Shown here: positions 1 to 11,274 of the stretch, one piece after another
Layout: each line of letters opens with the position of its first letter
Numbering within the stretch: the stretch's first letter is position 1
Assembly: GCA_011503125.2 (NCBI GenBank)
Contig: WWBZ02000018.1
Coordinates: 81,620 to 145,619 of the forward strand
Direction: 5' to 3'
DNA: 64,000 bases
From: Botryosphaeria dothidea
Lineage: Eukaryota; Ascomycota; Dothideomycetes; Botryosphaeriales; Botryosphaeriaceae
The notes under the pieces: generated by a model
The model's database searches: none
What the model was told of the DNA's origin: nothing
Seen by the model: only the letters and a program-made list of their open reading frames with translations
Made by a program: the position numbers and the translations under genes

Positions 1-789
1 TTATTATTCACAAGATTCTATGTAGTAAATATATTACTATTAGAGTCTCTATTTTTAACTAATTTCTTAGTATTAGGATTTTTATTATGCTATGTTTTTT
101 TTTAAGCATACTTTATGAATCTTATTGCGAATTATTAGTATTAAACAATTTATCTATATGAAGTCTATCTATTGTTCGTTTTTATTCTAATAAAAAAATA
201 CAATAAATATAGCATTTAAACCTGTTGTTGTTTATTTAAATTCTCTTGCTTGTAAAAAGGTTATCTTAAAGGATAACTATGGTAAAGAGGTTAAGAATAA
301 GGGACATTAACTTTTGTACCTCCCCGGGTTTAAATGAGGGCGAGGTATACATCAAGCACCGATCTTCCTTTTTAAAGTTTAACCTGCCTTTCCGGTAAAG
401 GATGATATATATGTTTATCTGTTCTTTCTTTTATTTATTAAATAAATAGAATTTTATAGAGAGCCCTTGTTGGTTTATATAGAGGTTTGAGTTAAATATA
501 TTTCATAAGATATCTGAGGAGGAGTATTTAGTAAGGTACACCAGTTAGTCTTGCTAAATATGGTAGGTTCAAAACCTACTATCTTCAAAACCTATTGTTT
601 ATTTTTAAAAAGAAATTATAAACATATGTTAAGTATATTACCTCTATTATAAAATATAATAATCTTATAATTTATTATTTGTAATATTTAATTTAATTAA
701 TTTATTTTATATAGGATGAATCTGTAGGATTCATCTCTTTTCCGGATTAAAATTTTTATTATTTATAAGTTTTAATTTTATATGTGATA
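1..789. other. AT-rich spacer at the window edge, no gene recognised
   Basis: No open frame of useful length in code 4. It holds a GC-rich stretch at about 318-345 and an isolated hairpin at 563-579 that looks like a tRNA T-arm (5-bp stem, 7-nt loop TTCAAAA), followed by a possible acceptor strand at 580-586. I cannot fold convincing D and anticodon arms upstream, so this is not called a tRNA. In related genomes further tRNAs or nad6 lie here; none is visible. Confidence 0.4.
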
Positions 790-861
790 AAGAGTATAGT
801 TTAATTGGTAAAATAGGAAGCTTCAAACTTCAAATTTTCAGTTCAAGTCTGGATGCTCTTG
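790..861 (+). tRNA. trnW: tRNA-Trp (UCA)
   Basis: Cloverleaf with acceptor AAGAGTA paired to TGCTCTT and anticodon loop CTTCAAA, so the anticodon is UCA. This reads both UGA and UGG and is direct evidence for the mitochondrial code in which TGA is Trp. The first base pair of the anticodon stem is mismatched. It opens the trnW-trnI-trnS-trnP block upstream of rnl. Confidence 0.92.
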
Positions 862-1065
862 TGTAAAAAAAACTAAAAATAATTTAAACTTAACTGATAT
901 AGTATCTTTGATAAGTATTCTTCGTTATTTTAATGTTTTACATATTATACTCAAATACGGTGGTTATTTATTATGTGATTTTTCTTATATAGTATATTTA
1001 AACTTTTTCTTATAATTTGTACATAATAATTTTATAAAATTTAGTACATATTTATTTAGCATTAA

Positions 1066-1137
1066 GGTTCCTTAGCTTAATAGGTAAAGCGCATTTTTGA
1101 TAAGGATGTGATCGACGTTCAATTCGTCGAGGAATCA
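1066..1137 (+). tRNA. trnI: tRNA-Ile (GAU)
   Basis: Acceptor GGTTCCT pairs with AGGAATC (one G-T). The anticodon loop TTGATAA gives GAU, and the anticodon stem CATTT/GGATG has two G-T pairs. Discriminator A. Confidence 0.93.
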
Positions 1138-1165
1138 AAAATTATAAATATTTATAATAAGTATA

Positions 1166-1253
1166 AGAGAATTGACCGAGTGGTTTAAGGTGATAAGCTT
1201 GAAACTTATTTTAGTATAGCCTACTAACATCCGTTCGAATCGGATATTCTCTG
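1166..1253 (+). tRNA. trnS: tRNA-Ser (UGA), long variable arm
   Basis: Acceptor AGAGAAT pairs with ATTCTCT, anticodon stem ATAAG/CTTAT, loop CTTGAAA, anticodon UGA. The 88-nt length and long variable arm fit class II tRNA-Ser. Confidence 0.93.
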
Positions 1254-1279
1254 AACATAAACATATATATATCCATACA

Positions 1280-1352
1280 CGGGTTAGAGCCGGGTTGGTT
1301 AGGCGTCTCATTTGGGTTGAGGAGTAGTTATGTTCGAATCATAATGACCCGA
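1280..1352 (+). tRNA. trnP: tRNA-Pro (UGG)
   Basis: Acceptor CGGGTTA pairs with TGACCCG, anticodon loop TTTGGGT gives UGG. It lies directly upstream of rnl, its usual place in this group. Confidence 0.93.
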
Positions 1353-2518
1353 AAGAAAAATATGTATATGATATATTGTAAAAATAATATTGAAATTTTA
1401 TTTAGTAATGATGATGATCATCATCTCAGGAATGAATGATATGTAATGTGATATTTCATTATAACACTAAAAAGTGTTATGATGGCAAGTATATAAAGAA
1501 ACTATTATGGATGATAAAAGCTATATATCAAAGAGTCTAATGTGTTGATTGTTCTGTAGACTTATTCTTTTAGAATATAGTCTATTTACTCAACTGCGTA
1601 AAGGAAGACCCTGAAGATATAGTGCACTTCTAGGTGATAATCTTCACAGAACCTCCTTGGTTCTAACCAAGGTAGTAGGATCCACTAAACTCTTAGAGAA
1701 ATTATATTAATAAACGAAGTGAATTGAAATATCTTAGTAACTTCAGGAAAAGAAATCAAACGAGATTCTATGATTAGTGTGAACGAAAGTAGAAAAGCCT
1801 AAATATTAAGCAAGTAAAATGGATTAATCTGTTTGAATATAGGGGAACCTTCCTCTAAGGCTAAATATGATATATAAGCGATAGTGAATGAGTACCGTGA
1901 GGGAAATATCTTGAAATAGTAGTTTTATAAGCAGCTCAAGTTAAGTTTAAGTAAAAAACGAGAGCGTACCTTTTGTATAATGGGTCAGCAAGTTAATATT
2001 AGATGCGAGCATAGCACTATGCCTAGATAAACCGATTATGAAATAATGAATAAGTATCTAGTATTAGACCCGAAGCCTAGTGATCTTACCATAATCAGGA
2101 TTATAAAAGTCCGAACGGGTTATCGTTGTAAAGATATCCGAAGAATTGTGGTAAGTTAGTGAAAGACAAAACTGACTAGGATAGCTGGTTTTCCGCGAAA
2201 CCTATATAAGTAGGTAATTCAAGTAACATCTTAGCAGGTACAGAACTGTGATCTCAGGCAAAATTTATTATCTTAGGTTATTAAGATAATAGTTTTGCAT
2301 ACATCGGGGGATCGTGAAGATTTTATCGGTGAGTATTTGCTCTCGGAAGGGCAAAGATGAATATTGAATAATCAGACATAGTACGATAAGGTTGTATGTC
2401 TAAAGGGAAACAGCCCAGAACAAGTGTTTAAGGTTCCAAAATTATTGTTAAGTGAAATTAAGGAAGTATTTTTCAAATACAACCAGGAAATAGGCTTAGA
2501 AGCGGCCATTTTTTGAAG

Positions 2519-4098
2519 ACCTACCGGATGATGTGGGATATCATCTATGTGGGAGAAACTATCAAACTCCGGGGAATTCCTAAAGCTTCTGATACCAAGC
2601 TATATTCGAAAGAATATAAGTGGCTGAACTAATTACTCAGGTATGGTAACAAGTCAGAAGATATCTGAAAAGATTATGGAAAATCGCGGATCTAAGTCAG
2701 ATTTTAAATCCAAACCTTTGATTAATCGAAGTTTAAGATCTGTAAAAGAGCAACGAGTAGACGGTAGTTGATACAAGATAATGTTAAATTATTTTGTATT
2801 TAAGGTGTACTCTAATGAGTTTAGAAATAAACTATCGAGTCAGAATCCCTTCTTAGCAAATAATAAACATGTAGGAAACACCGGATACAAAGGAGGTGCT
2901 CCTTTTTATTTAACAAGAAAACTAAAATTAGTTAATAAATTATCTAATAAAAGTTTAAACTTTACTAACGTTTTAAATTTTAGTACTGCATCACAGATAA
3001 CAAAATTACCTGGTTGATGAGTAACTGGGTTTGTGGATGCTGAAGGTTGTTTCCGTATTTCTATTATTAAAAATAAGAATTACAAGGGCAATCCTTGATC
3101 TCCATCTCTTTATAGTGAAAATAATGGGTTAGGTAATTCTATGCCTTTATCTGTTAGACTTTATTTCCAAATAGGGTTGCACTTAAAAGATGAAAAGATT
3201 CTAAAATTAATTCAATCCACATTAGGGGTTGGAAAAATTTATAGATCTAAGACTCGGTTAGATTATGTTGAATTACAGGTATCCTCTTTTAAGGATATGT
3301 CTGCTATTATAAAATTTTTTGGTAAATATCCTCTAATTACTCAAAAATGGGCTGATTATTTACTTTTCAAAAAAGCCTATGAATTGATTCTGAATAAACA
3401 GCATCTTACTATTGAAGGTTTAAATAAATTAGTGGAAATTAAAGCTTTAATTAATAAAGGTCTTCCTGATCAATTAAAAGAAGCATTCCCTAAATTTGAA
3501 CTTGTTAATATACAGAGATGTAAAGTTAATAAAGAAATACCTGATCCTAACTGAATTGCAGGATTTGTAAGTGGTGAGGGTAGTTTCATGGTTAGAATGT
3601 TTAAATCAGCTAGCCATGCAATAGGTTATCAGGTACAATTAAGATTTCAAATAACTCAACAATCTCGAGATAAATTTTTAATGGAGAGATTTGTTAGTTA
3701 TTTAGGTTGCGGATATATCTCTGAACGTGGAGATATTGTAGATTTTCAAGTAACAAATCTTATGGATATAGTTGATAAAATAATACCGTTTTTTGAAAAG
3801 TACCCTATAATTGGAGTTAAATTGGATAATTACAATGATTTTTGTAAAGCAGCTCAACTTGTTAAGGATAAAGAGCACTTAACTGTCGAAGGCTTAGAAA
3901 AAATTAGACTATTAAAATCTAATATGAACACACTTAGAGATATTAACTAATGTTAATATTCTTTTGCATAGCCTTGTAGACATTTAAAGGTCATACCTCT
4001 CCTCGAAATAAAGTGTGCAAATTATTAGATATTAGTAGATCATTATCTAATTATTTGTAAGAACTATTTGTTTATTGTTTGTATGATGAATCTGATGG
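2519..4098 (+). mobile_element. Group I intron 1 of rnl, LAGLIDADG ORF inside
   Basis: It interrupts the thiostrepton/L11-binding region: exon ending at CCATTTTTTGAAG rejoins TATGCGTAACAG, colinear with E. coli 23S near positions 1070-1095. The catalytic core is seen at 2561-2830 (CAAACTCCGGGGAATTCC, then ATCGCGGATCTAA, then AGCAACGAGTAGACGG, then AAGGTGTACTC). The same core type recurs in nad2 and in cox3 intron 5. Splice sites are accurate to a few bases only. Confidence 0.8.
2781..3950 (+). CDS. LAGLIDADG homing endonuclease in rnl intron 1
   Basis: One uninterrupted 389-residue frame when TGA is Trp (three TGA codons inside). It has two LAGLIDADG motifs, WVTGFVDAEG near residue 80 and WIAGFVSGEG near 260, as in monomeric double-motif enzymes that cut the intronless rnl allele. 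The start overlaps the 3' part of the intron core, so the true start may be internal. Its closest relatives in this window by motif and layout are the ORFs in nad2 and cox3 introns 2 and 4. It looks intact. Confidence 0.88.
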
Positions 4099-6241
4099 TT
4101 ATGCGTAACAGAGCACTGGTTCAATTATAAATTAATGTATATTAATTTATATAAGTTAAAAGCACCGAAAATATAACGGATCTAAAACAATATACCGACA
4201 CCTTGTCCATATTTATTAGTATTTGATAATAAAAACCGGATAAATACTTAAAATTTTTAGTAGATTCCTCTGGTTTTAAAAATATTGTATTTACGGGGTA
4301 GCGGAACGTTGGGGAAATTTTGGATTTTTACTTTTTAAGTAAAAAAATTAGATAACCCAAGTGAGAATGCTGACATGAGTAACGAAAAAGGGGAATACCC
4401 TCGCCTTAAGCTTATGGGATTTCTTTAAAGTAACGGCCTCTAAGTTTACAGACCTGCCCTAAAGGATTAAACGATGAGAAAATCTTCCTTATGTATGACA
4501 ACCTTAGAAAAAAGTTAATCTGTTTAATAGATAAGAAGATTTTGTATTAACACTGTTAATGCATTTGATAGCCATGTTAAATGTGCTGTGGTATATCGAG
4601 TCTATATACTAAACCAGTAAAGCTGGATACTCTGTCACTGCTTGTCACAGGTCCTATGATCGTTGCAGGCCTACTGGTTCTTATTTTTTTGTATTGAATT
4701 ATATGGCAAGTATTTTCAGTACATCCTTAAGGAAATAAACTGTATAGTAACAAAGGATGCTAGACAGATATTAAATAGATTAATCAATCTTTGAGAGTAC
4801 TAAGCGTTCTGGAAAAAGACATAAGGTGTCAAATACAATGTTTACATTATATTATGACCAAACCGTACCTAGAAACTACCACCAGTAAGCAAGTAGAGAA
4901 TACGAAGGCGTTTGAGCTAACAATCATTAAGGAACTCGGCAAATTGACTCCGTAACTGCGGGATAAGGAGTGCCATTCTAACTGATTAATATCAGGTTTA
5001 GAAGAGGAGGCACAGAATGGTGTTGTACGACTGTTTAATTAAAACACAGCACTTTGCGTAAGATGGCAAATCGAAGTATAAAGTGTGCCGTCTGCCCGAT
5101 GATGGATGGTTAACGAATTTATTTAGCTGACTAAAATAGGCTAGGTTTTGAAGGAACCCCCATTCAATGGCGGCCTTATCTATAAGGGTCCTAAGGTAGC
5201 GGAATACCTTGGCCGTTAAATGCGGTCTTTGCATGAATGATAAAACGATACAACAGCTGTCTCAATGATTGGCTCAGTGAAATTGAAATAGCAGTGAAGA
5301 TGCTGCTTACCTCTAGTTAGACGAGAAGACCCTATGCAGCTTTACTGTTGCTAGTTACTGGATATGATTTAACAAGTTGTAGTGTATAAGGTAATTGTTG
5401 AAATAAAATTGAAACACCTTTACTTTGTTTGTCATATCAGTAGAATACGCCTATCTAATAGTGACTCATTAATAGGCTAAGTTTACAAAGCTTATCCACA
5501 AAGGAAAAGGGGATATTTAATATAATAGCCCGGGAAACAGTTGCTAGTGGACGGTTTATGCGGGGCACAGATCCCATAAAAAGTACCTGGGTATATCCAA
5601 AGTTAATTTTGTAAAATTGCAAATTGCAATTGAATGTATATTGTCTTGTTTTCTTTGAAAACAAGATATATATATTCTATATTTATTTTGTTATTAGTTA
5701 TATATATAACTAATTCAGTTATTTTTCTATTGAGTTAGAGCTATATTTTTTAATCTAAGTAAGATTTTAACTATATGGGAAATAGATGTAAAAAAAACAT
5801 TAATTAAAATTATTAGTAATGTTTTTAGTTGTTATATTTGTATGCTTTGGTTTATTGCCAAAGATATTCTTATAATGATTTTGATATTTACTTCAAAAGT
5901 TTAATGGCTTAATCTTGCTTTACTGTTTGACCTACACGTCTTTCAGTCGCATAAGCGGGGCATAAGATCGCAAGACGCAGAAAGGAAAGGTCTTGTATTA
6001 TTGAAAAAGCTACGCTAGGGATAACAGGCTAATTGCGCCAGAGAGTACAAATTGAGTGCGCAGTTTGGCACCTTGAAAAAAAAAATTATTTTTTTTCACA
6101 ATATATAGTGTATTTTAAAAATTTCTTTAGTAGCTACTTACCTCCCCAGCACCGAGAGTGCGAGACCACACGAAGTGGGGGGGGACTAGTATGTTTTTAT
6201 CAAAAGGTAATAAAATATTACCTTTAGGTTTACAATAATAC

Positions 6242-6585
6242 TTAACTCCGGGAGCATTAGCTTTCTGGATTTGTGATGGCGGTCAATTAGTTAAAAGAGG
6301 AGGTATTACTCTATGTACTGATAACTATACTTTAGCTGAAGTTGAATTATTAATTCAAATATTGGCTAATATTTATAATGCTAAATGTTCTATCCATTAT
6401 AAAAAGGGTAGAGCTGATAGATTATATCATAGAACCTAGCCCCCCCTTTTGGGGGGCGTTAATTCCTCCTCCTCCTCCTCCTCCTGAATAATCTACACAG
6501 GTAAAAACTCTTTTGATAACATTAAGCCGTTAATTACACAATATGTTCATCCATCTTTTCTTTATAAATTACACAAAAACATGTA
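6242..6585 (+). pseudogene. LAGLIDADG endonuclease remnant broken by a GC hairpin
   Basis: Only the C-terminal half of a LAGLIDADG_2-type enzyme remains. The first block starts LTPGALAFWICDGG, where the family has a second motif of the form [14 protein letters not shown], and runs to a stop at about 6438. The second block, ending in PSFLYKLHKNM, resumes after a GC hairpin and a run of TCC repeats. The N-terminal half is missing. Confidence 0.75.
6436..6487. repeat. GC hairpin plus (TCC)n run
   Basis: CTAGCCCCCC, TTTT, GGGGGG forms a short hairpin and is followed by about seven TCC repeats. It interrupts the endonuclease remnant of rnl intron 2. Confidence 0.7.
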
Positions 6586-6921
6586 AATTAACAGACATCT
6601 TATATATATAACTAAATATTGTGACATCGGGGATTTCTTATAGTAATATAAGATTAGAAGTAGGCTATATGCTGGAACTTACCATGACTAAGTCATGGTG
6701 ACAATCAGCAGGGAAGTTTAAGTTTTATAAACACCCTCAACGACTAAACGCCTACATCCAGAATAATATTCTTCTCTCGAATACTGGATGAAGATATAGT
6801 CTAAACCTTAGGGCTACTTAAGGATTAATAAATTAGCGATGTCGGCTTAGCTCATCCACATGAATGCAGGAATCATGAAGGGTACGACTGTTCGTCGATT
6901 AAAGAGCTACACGAGCTGGGT

Positions 6922-8226
6922 TATTTTTAGCCCACAATTTCTACTTTTTATTAGTAGTCATTTAAATCGGGTGAATTGCAAGGACAACGTATAGTATGTA
7001 CGCCTACTTGCAGCGAAGATTACTTAGGTATTTAAGTATATATCGTTCAACGACTAAAGGTTTAACCTTATTTAGTGCCCGATACAATCATTAATATATT
7101 ATTTAGCTTAAAATTTAAATTTTTCGCGTTGCGTTAATATTTAACTCAGGTATGTTTATATACTTGTTAGAGTGATGGAGTGCTTTTAAAGAGCGATAGT
7201 CACTACTTTACAATATAATTATTAAATAGTATTTAATATTATATAGACTAGATTCACAATATATGAAAATATATTATAGTCACTGATGATTAAAATACAT
7301 GACAAGAACAACAATTATTAGATTTTTAAATTCACTTAACAAATTAGCAGATTATGTTAGAAGTTATCGTAGTAAAACTACATTGCCTAAATATTTACAT
7401 GAGGTACTCATTGGATTACTTTTAAGTGATGGTAGTCTGGAAAGATCTAGTATAACAAGTGCAGCACGTCTGTCTGTTATATTTGGACTTAAACATGCAT
7501 CTTATTTTTTCCACTTATATAATCTATTTGAGCCTTATGTAGGTACTAGTCCTGATGTGACTACGGTTTATAATAAAAAAACTAAAAGTGATAATATGAT
7601 TATTAAATTTAAAACACAAAGTTTACCTTTATTTGTGTATTATTATAATATGTTTTATAAATTAAACTCCTCTACGGGAGGATTTGTTAAATGTATACCT
7701 GCCAACATAGAAGAGTTAATGACTCCAGTAGTTTTAGCTCATCTTATTATGGGGGATGGTAATATTAAACTTCCAGACCATATTATTAGAATTTATACTA
7801 ATAGTTTCACTAAAGAAGAGGTAGAAAGACTAGCCTCAGCTATTAATTCTAAATTAAATATCTTGATTCGTGCTGTACATGACAGAAACGGGCAATATAT
7901 ACTAGTAATAAGTAAAGATCAACTTACGAAAGTAAGAGATCTTGTTTTACCTTATATGCACCCTTCTATGTACTACAAATTAGGTATAGTGCAATCTGAT
8001 ATAGATTCTTTTTATTATTCTAAAATAAAAGGTTTAGTTTAATATATGCTTATAGAAAAGTATTTCGTTAACACACTGTTATTCGTACACTATTCTATGG
8101 TAATATATTATCTTTTGTTTCTCTTTATTAAATTCTAATAGCTAAATAATAATATAGATTGTAAGACATAGTCTGAACAACAGCGAAATCTGTTGAAGAT
8201 TAGCCTAAATCTAATCATATAACAAG
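6922..8226 (+). mobile_element. Group I intron 3 of rnl, near site L2585
   Basis: Exon GAGCTGGGT ends at 6921 and the gene resumes at 8227 before ACGTCGTGAGACAG, placing the insertion in the peptidyl-transferase loop near E. coli 2585. Core blocks: GGTGAATTGCAAGGAC at 6969, CTTGCAGCGAAG at 7007, CGTTCAACGACTAAAGG at 7047, then after the ORF GACATAGTCTGAACAACAG at 8164. The last intron base is G. Confidence 0.83.
7299..8042 (+). CDS. LAGLIDADG_2 homing endonuclease in rnl intron 3
   Basis: 247 residues without TGA or frameshift. Motifs LHEVLIGLLLSDGSL near residue 33 and [13 protein letters not shown] near 146 are the paired LAGLIDADG helices of this subfamily; the C-terminal HPSMYYKLG block is also conserved. 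It is freely initiated inside the intron between two core segments and appears intact. The same family is present as a pseudogene in cox3 intron 1 and in rnl intron 2. Confidence 0.9.
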   Translation: MTRTTIIRFLNSLNKLADYVRSYRSKTTLPKYLHEVLIGLLLSDGSLERSSITSAARLSVIFGLKHASYFFHLYNLFEPYVGTSPDVTTVYNKKTKSDNMIIKFKTQSLPLFVYYYNMFYKLNSSTGGFVKCIPANIEELMTPVVLAHLIMGDGNIKLPDHIIRIYTNSFTKEEVERLASAINSKLNILIRAVHDRNGQYILVISKDQLTKVRDLVLPYMHPSMYYKLGIVQSDIDSFYYSKIKGLV

Positions 8227-8665
8227 TTTGTAAATACGTCGTGAGACAGTATGGTTTCTATCTTCTAGAGGAAATTAGAGTAAAATAAGGATAGCCCCTT
8301 CGTACGAAAGGAGTTGGGTATGTTAACCTCTGGTTTACCTGTTGTTTATACGCTTAATATTAGCCATTGGCTTTGCCTTTGAAACAAAATAGTCTGATTT
8401 ATCAGATTATGGGTATTGCTTTTACTCAAGTAAATATATATAGTATAGGCATGGCAGGAAAGCTAAGTTAGTTAAAGATAAGTGCTGAATGCATATAGGC
8501 ACGAAACTTATCTTAGGATACTCTTAAATATATGTAGTAGAATACTACGAATATTACTTTTTAAAGTATTTATAGGCTTTAGCTGAAAGAGTTTTAATTC
8601 TTTTAGGTATAAAGTACTAATATTATTATTAACTAAATATCATACTTATCTAAAATATCTTTTTA

Positions 8666-8736
8666 TGCGGATTGATGTAATAGTAACATAACTGGCTCAT
8701 GCCCAGTATATATAGGTGCAAATCCTTTGTCCGCAT
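8666..8736 (+). tRNA. trnM: tRNA-Met (CAU)
   Basis: Acceptor TGCGGAT pairs with GTCCGCA, D-stem ATGT/ACAT, anticodon stem ACTGG/CCAGT, loop CTCATGC giving CAU. First tRNA after rnl. Confidence 0.9.
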
Positions 8737-8775
8737 TATTTATATGGGGTGATATAATATGGGAAATTTAAATAT

Positions 8776-8846
8776 GCCTGGTTTGCATAATAGTAATGCA
8801 CCCGTTTTGTAATCGGAAGATATGAGTGCAAATCTCGTACTGGGCT
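8776..8846 (+). tRNA. trnT: tRNA-Thr (UGU)
   Basis: Acceptor GCCTGGT/ACTGGGC, D-stem GCAT/ATGC, anticodon loop TTTGTAA giving UGU. The anticodon stem has mismatches at both ends, so it is weaker than its neighbours. Confidence 0.82.
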
Positions 8847-8898
8847 TATACATAATATTTGCATAATCTAATTAAAAAAAATATCTGGATTATGTTTT

Positions 8899-8971
8899 AA
8901 GGCTATAGCTTAATAGGTAAAGCAAGCTGCTCATGATAGCTCAGATAAGTGTTCAACTCACTTTGGCCTTA
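8899..8971 (+). tRNA. trnM: tRNA-Met (CAU), second gene
   Basis: Acceptor AAGGCTA/TGGCCTT, anticodon stem AGCTG/TAGCT, loop CTCATGA giving CAU. Two adjacent trnM genes after rnl are usual in Pezizomycotina: initiator and elongator. Confidence 0.9.
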
Positions 8972-9487
8972 CATTAGTATGGTTTTTTATTTTTTTATGA
9001 AAAAAAAATAAAAGTTAACGGAGTATCCCATTGACCCTTCCCGTTGGTATCTCATCTTTATAATTTAGTGTAATCATCCTATAAAGGGTGGTAAATATAT
9101 TGTAAAGGATATACAACTGTAACTGGATAATATTTGTTTTTTCAGGATTAATTTTTTTATAGTTGTAAGGTAGTGCTTACTGATTTCCTTTTTTTTTTCA
9201 AATTACTAGTATTCTTACTCCCCCTACGGGTTAACAGATTAAAGAGAGGGATTATATTTTGTTCCGTAAGGGAAGGGAGGGATGTATATAAATAAAAAAA
9301 TTAGATATTGGAGCAAAAATCTAAATTTTTTACCTTATTATTTGTAATAAATATAGTTTAAACCTTCGTGCATATACATCTAGTAAAACTTAAAAATGTT
9401 TACTCTCCTCCTTTGTCTTTTTTTTTTGCTAAAAAATAAAACAGAAATTATTATACATAATTATAAATATTTATAGTTATATATTAA
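8972..9487. other. Spacer without gene
   Basis: AT-rich with poly-A/T runs, a short GC-rich patch near 9218-9235 and a purine-rich patch at 9265-9285. No tRNA or open frame seen. Confidence 0.5.
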
Positions 9488-9526
9488 TCGGAGTGCTGGA
9501 ATTGGTAGACTCTATTACTCATAATA
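9488..9526 (+). pseudogene. 5' half of a tRNA-Leu
   Basis: TGCTGGAATTGGTAGAC resembles the 5' half of the intact tRNA-Leu at 9611 (TGCTGGAAGTGGTAGAC), then the similarity stops. A matching 3' half lies at 11450-11500. Six of seven acceptor bases could pair across the gap. Confidence 0.65.
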
Positions 9527-9610
9527 AATAAACAAATAATTACATTTTTGTATCTATTAACTAATTATCTTTTTTTAAATCTAATATATTTTTAATATAT
9601 CTAATTTATA

Positions 9611-9693
9611 ATCCAAGTGCTGGAAGTGGTAGACAGGGAAAATTTAAGCTTTTCTGAGATATTCTCGTGAACGTTCAAGTCGTTCTTTGGATA
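9611..9693 (+). tRNA. trnL: tRNA-Leu (UAA)
   Basis: Acceptor ATCCAAG/TTTGGAT, anticodon stem GAAAA/TTTTC, loop TTTAAGC giving UAA, long variable arm. It lies inside the interval bounded by two halves of another tRNA-Leu. Confidence 0.92.
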
Positions 9694-9857
9694 ATATAAT
9701 TTATTCTATGTTGTATAAACTATGTAGTATTAATGTACTATTTTTGTAAAAATCCTTATATCTTTTTTTATTAATTAATAATAATTAATCAATATTAATT
9801 ATCATATTAATTTAGCTTTTAAATTTTTTATTCTAACCCCCCCCCCTTTATTAGTTA

Positions 9858-9894
9858 TAGTAATATAATCCAAGTTCGATTCTTGGCTGATATA
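9858..9894 (+). pseudogene. 3' half of a tRNA abutting a nad2 5' copy
   Basis: ATCCAAGTTCGATTCTTGG matches the T-arm and acceptor side of the trnR-like genes at 33098 and 43601. It touches the ATG of a nad2-like 5' fragment, the same junction as at the real nad2 gene. Confidence 0.65.
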
Positions 9895-11206
9895 ATGTTA
9901 CTTATTTCTTTAATTTTATTATTAATGTCTAATGCCGTTACTACTAGACGTGATAAATCTATATTATATTCTCGTGTTGTTATTATAATATTATTATCTC
10001 TTATAATTATTTTATTTGTTAGTATTTTATACACTTTTTATGGATTCTATTCATATTTCTTATTAGGTTTAAAATACAGCTTATCTTTCTTATCTTACTT
10101 AATATCAAATAGTGATATGTTTTTTGGTTCATTAATTGAGTTAGTGCAGAACTCAGATATTGTAATACTTAGTACTCCAATTGTTTTATACTATAAAGCT
10201 GATACTTTAAAATCATCGGAATTAAAAGATAATAAAGGAAAAACTGATATTTATAAGTGAACACAGATAGCATCGGGAAAAAGTTACGCAGGGTCTGCTA
10301 TTGATTTATCTAAAAGATTTAGAAACTATTATAATATCTCGTACTTAGAAAGAGAAAGCAAGAAAAACAATAGTATGATTTACAAAGCGTTGATTAAATA
10401 TGGGTATAATAGTTTTGAGTTAAAAATATTAGAATATTATGATCCTGTCGTTCTGCTCTCTCTTATTTCTTATAGAAATAAGAGAGAAAACTAAGAGTAA
10501 TATTATCTTTACTTAATTCTGAATATAATATTTTAAAAAAAGCAGGATCATTAGTAGGATTTAAACATTCAGAAGCTTCAAAAGAACTTATGAAAAAAAA
10601 GTCATATGAGACGTGTAATCTTAGAAGAAACTATATTAGCTAGATCAAGTTTGAAAGCCCAAGCTACAATTGTAATTAATGAAGCTACAGGTGAAGTTTT
10701 AACATTTACATCTGTCAGAAAGGCTGCAGAGTACATTGGTATATATTAGTTATATTTCTAAATCCTTAGAGGAGGTTAAATTTTATTTAGGTAAAGGGTT
10801 CATTGTACATAAAATTAATGTTTCATATTCAGATATATTCAGCAGTACGGCTTATGCAGAAGCCCTCTACTCCAGAGAATATAGTATAAATCACAGTGAG
10901 GCTTCAAAAGAGCTTCTTAGAAAAGCTAATTTGGTCCGTAAACATTCTACGGAAACTTTACAAAAATTATCGACTAATAGTACTAATTCAAAAGCTGTCC
11001 TTGTAATTAATAATTTGAATATGGAAACTAAATAGTTTTCTTTAATATCATCTTCCGCTTTCCAGGGGGACCGTAAAGGTCCCACCTGGACAGGCCCCCT
11101 TTGGAGGAGGGACTAGATATTTAAGCGTGGATGAGTCATATGTACGTAGTTGTATTAAAAACAATAAACCATATAAAGGACCTACAATATTTAGAAAAAG
11201 TGCATA
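9895..11206 (+). pseudogene. nad2 5' fragment fused to a decayed GIY-YIG endonuclease
   Basis: The first 30 or so codons copy the start of nad2 ([20 protein letters not shown]). After a divergent hydrophobic stretch the frame runs, through a TGA (Trp) at 10258, into a GIY-YIG module (DNKGKTDIYKW, then KSYAGSAIDLSKRF, then IYKALIKYGYNSFELKILEY). A hairpin insert at 10451-10492 (CTTATTTCTTATAGAAATAAG) adds a stop; the gene resumes in another frame (LNSEYNILKKAGS) and its C-terminal DNA-binding repeat region is broken again by a GC cluster at 11061-11116 before ending near 11206. Not functional as it stands. Confidence 0.78.
11061..11116. repeat. GC cluster
   Basis: GC-rich double hairpin (CAGGGGGACC...GGTCCC, then CAGGCCCCCT...GGACTAG) inside the tail of the GIY-YIG pseudogene. 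It ends in GACTAG like several other clusters here. Confidence 0.75.
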
Positions 11207-11274
11207 ACTTTTTCTAAATATAGAATATTAAATATTAGTATAGTAAGGAAGGTAAATATATCTATTTCTTGCCT

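Larger units (their letters stand above)
6074..6836 (+). mobile_element. Group I intron 2 of rnl at site L2500
   Basis: The exon reads GGCACCT at 6067-6073 and resumes with CGATGTCGGC at 6837, exactly position 2500 of E. coli 23S. The intron ends in G. The core is near 6665-6815 (AATCAGCAGGGAAG, CCTCAACGACTAAACG, GATATAGTCTAAACC). The resident endonuclease is decayed. Confidence 0.85.
1385..8620 (+). rRNA. rnl: Mitochondrial large-subunit rRNA, split by three group I introns
   Basis: Many universally conserved 23S blocks are present in order: the thiostrepton region at about 2490-2518 and 4099-4120, GGTCCTAAGGTAGCG at 5188-5202, the decoding-site neighbour around 5310-5345, the peptidyl-transferase blocks (GGGATAACAGGCT at 6018, TTTGGCACCT at 6064-6073, CGTCGTGAGACAG at 8239) and the sarcin-ricin loop near 8300. 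Exons are about 1385-2518, 4099-6073, 6837-6921 and 8227-8620; both outer ends are estimates. The L1917-L1939 cluster, L2066 and L2449 are uninterrupted. The last is notable because L2449 usually hosts the rps3-coding intron in Pezizomycotina. Confidence 0.93.

Noticed and set aside
530..590. tRNA gene at the left edge
   Set aside because: A T-arm and possible acceptor strand are present, but no convincing D-arm or 7-base anticodon loop can be drawn.
4998..5664. Minus-strand open frames inside rnl
   Set aside because: They lie over conserved rRNA helices and are incidental.
6464..6487. TCC repeats as a CRISPR-like or regulatory array
   Set aside because: Simple trinucleotide slippage within a pseudogene; no spacers or repeats of CRISPR type anywhere in the window.
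10736..11085. Separate small protein genes on both strands within the GIY-YIG pseudogene
   Set aside because: They are out-of-frame pieces or shadows of the decayed C-terminal module.
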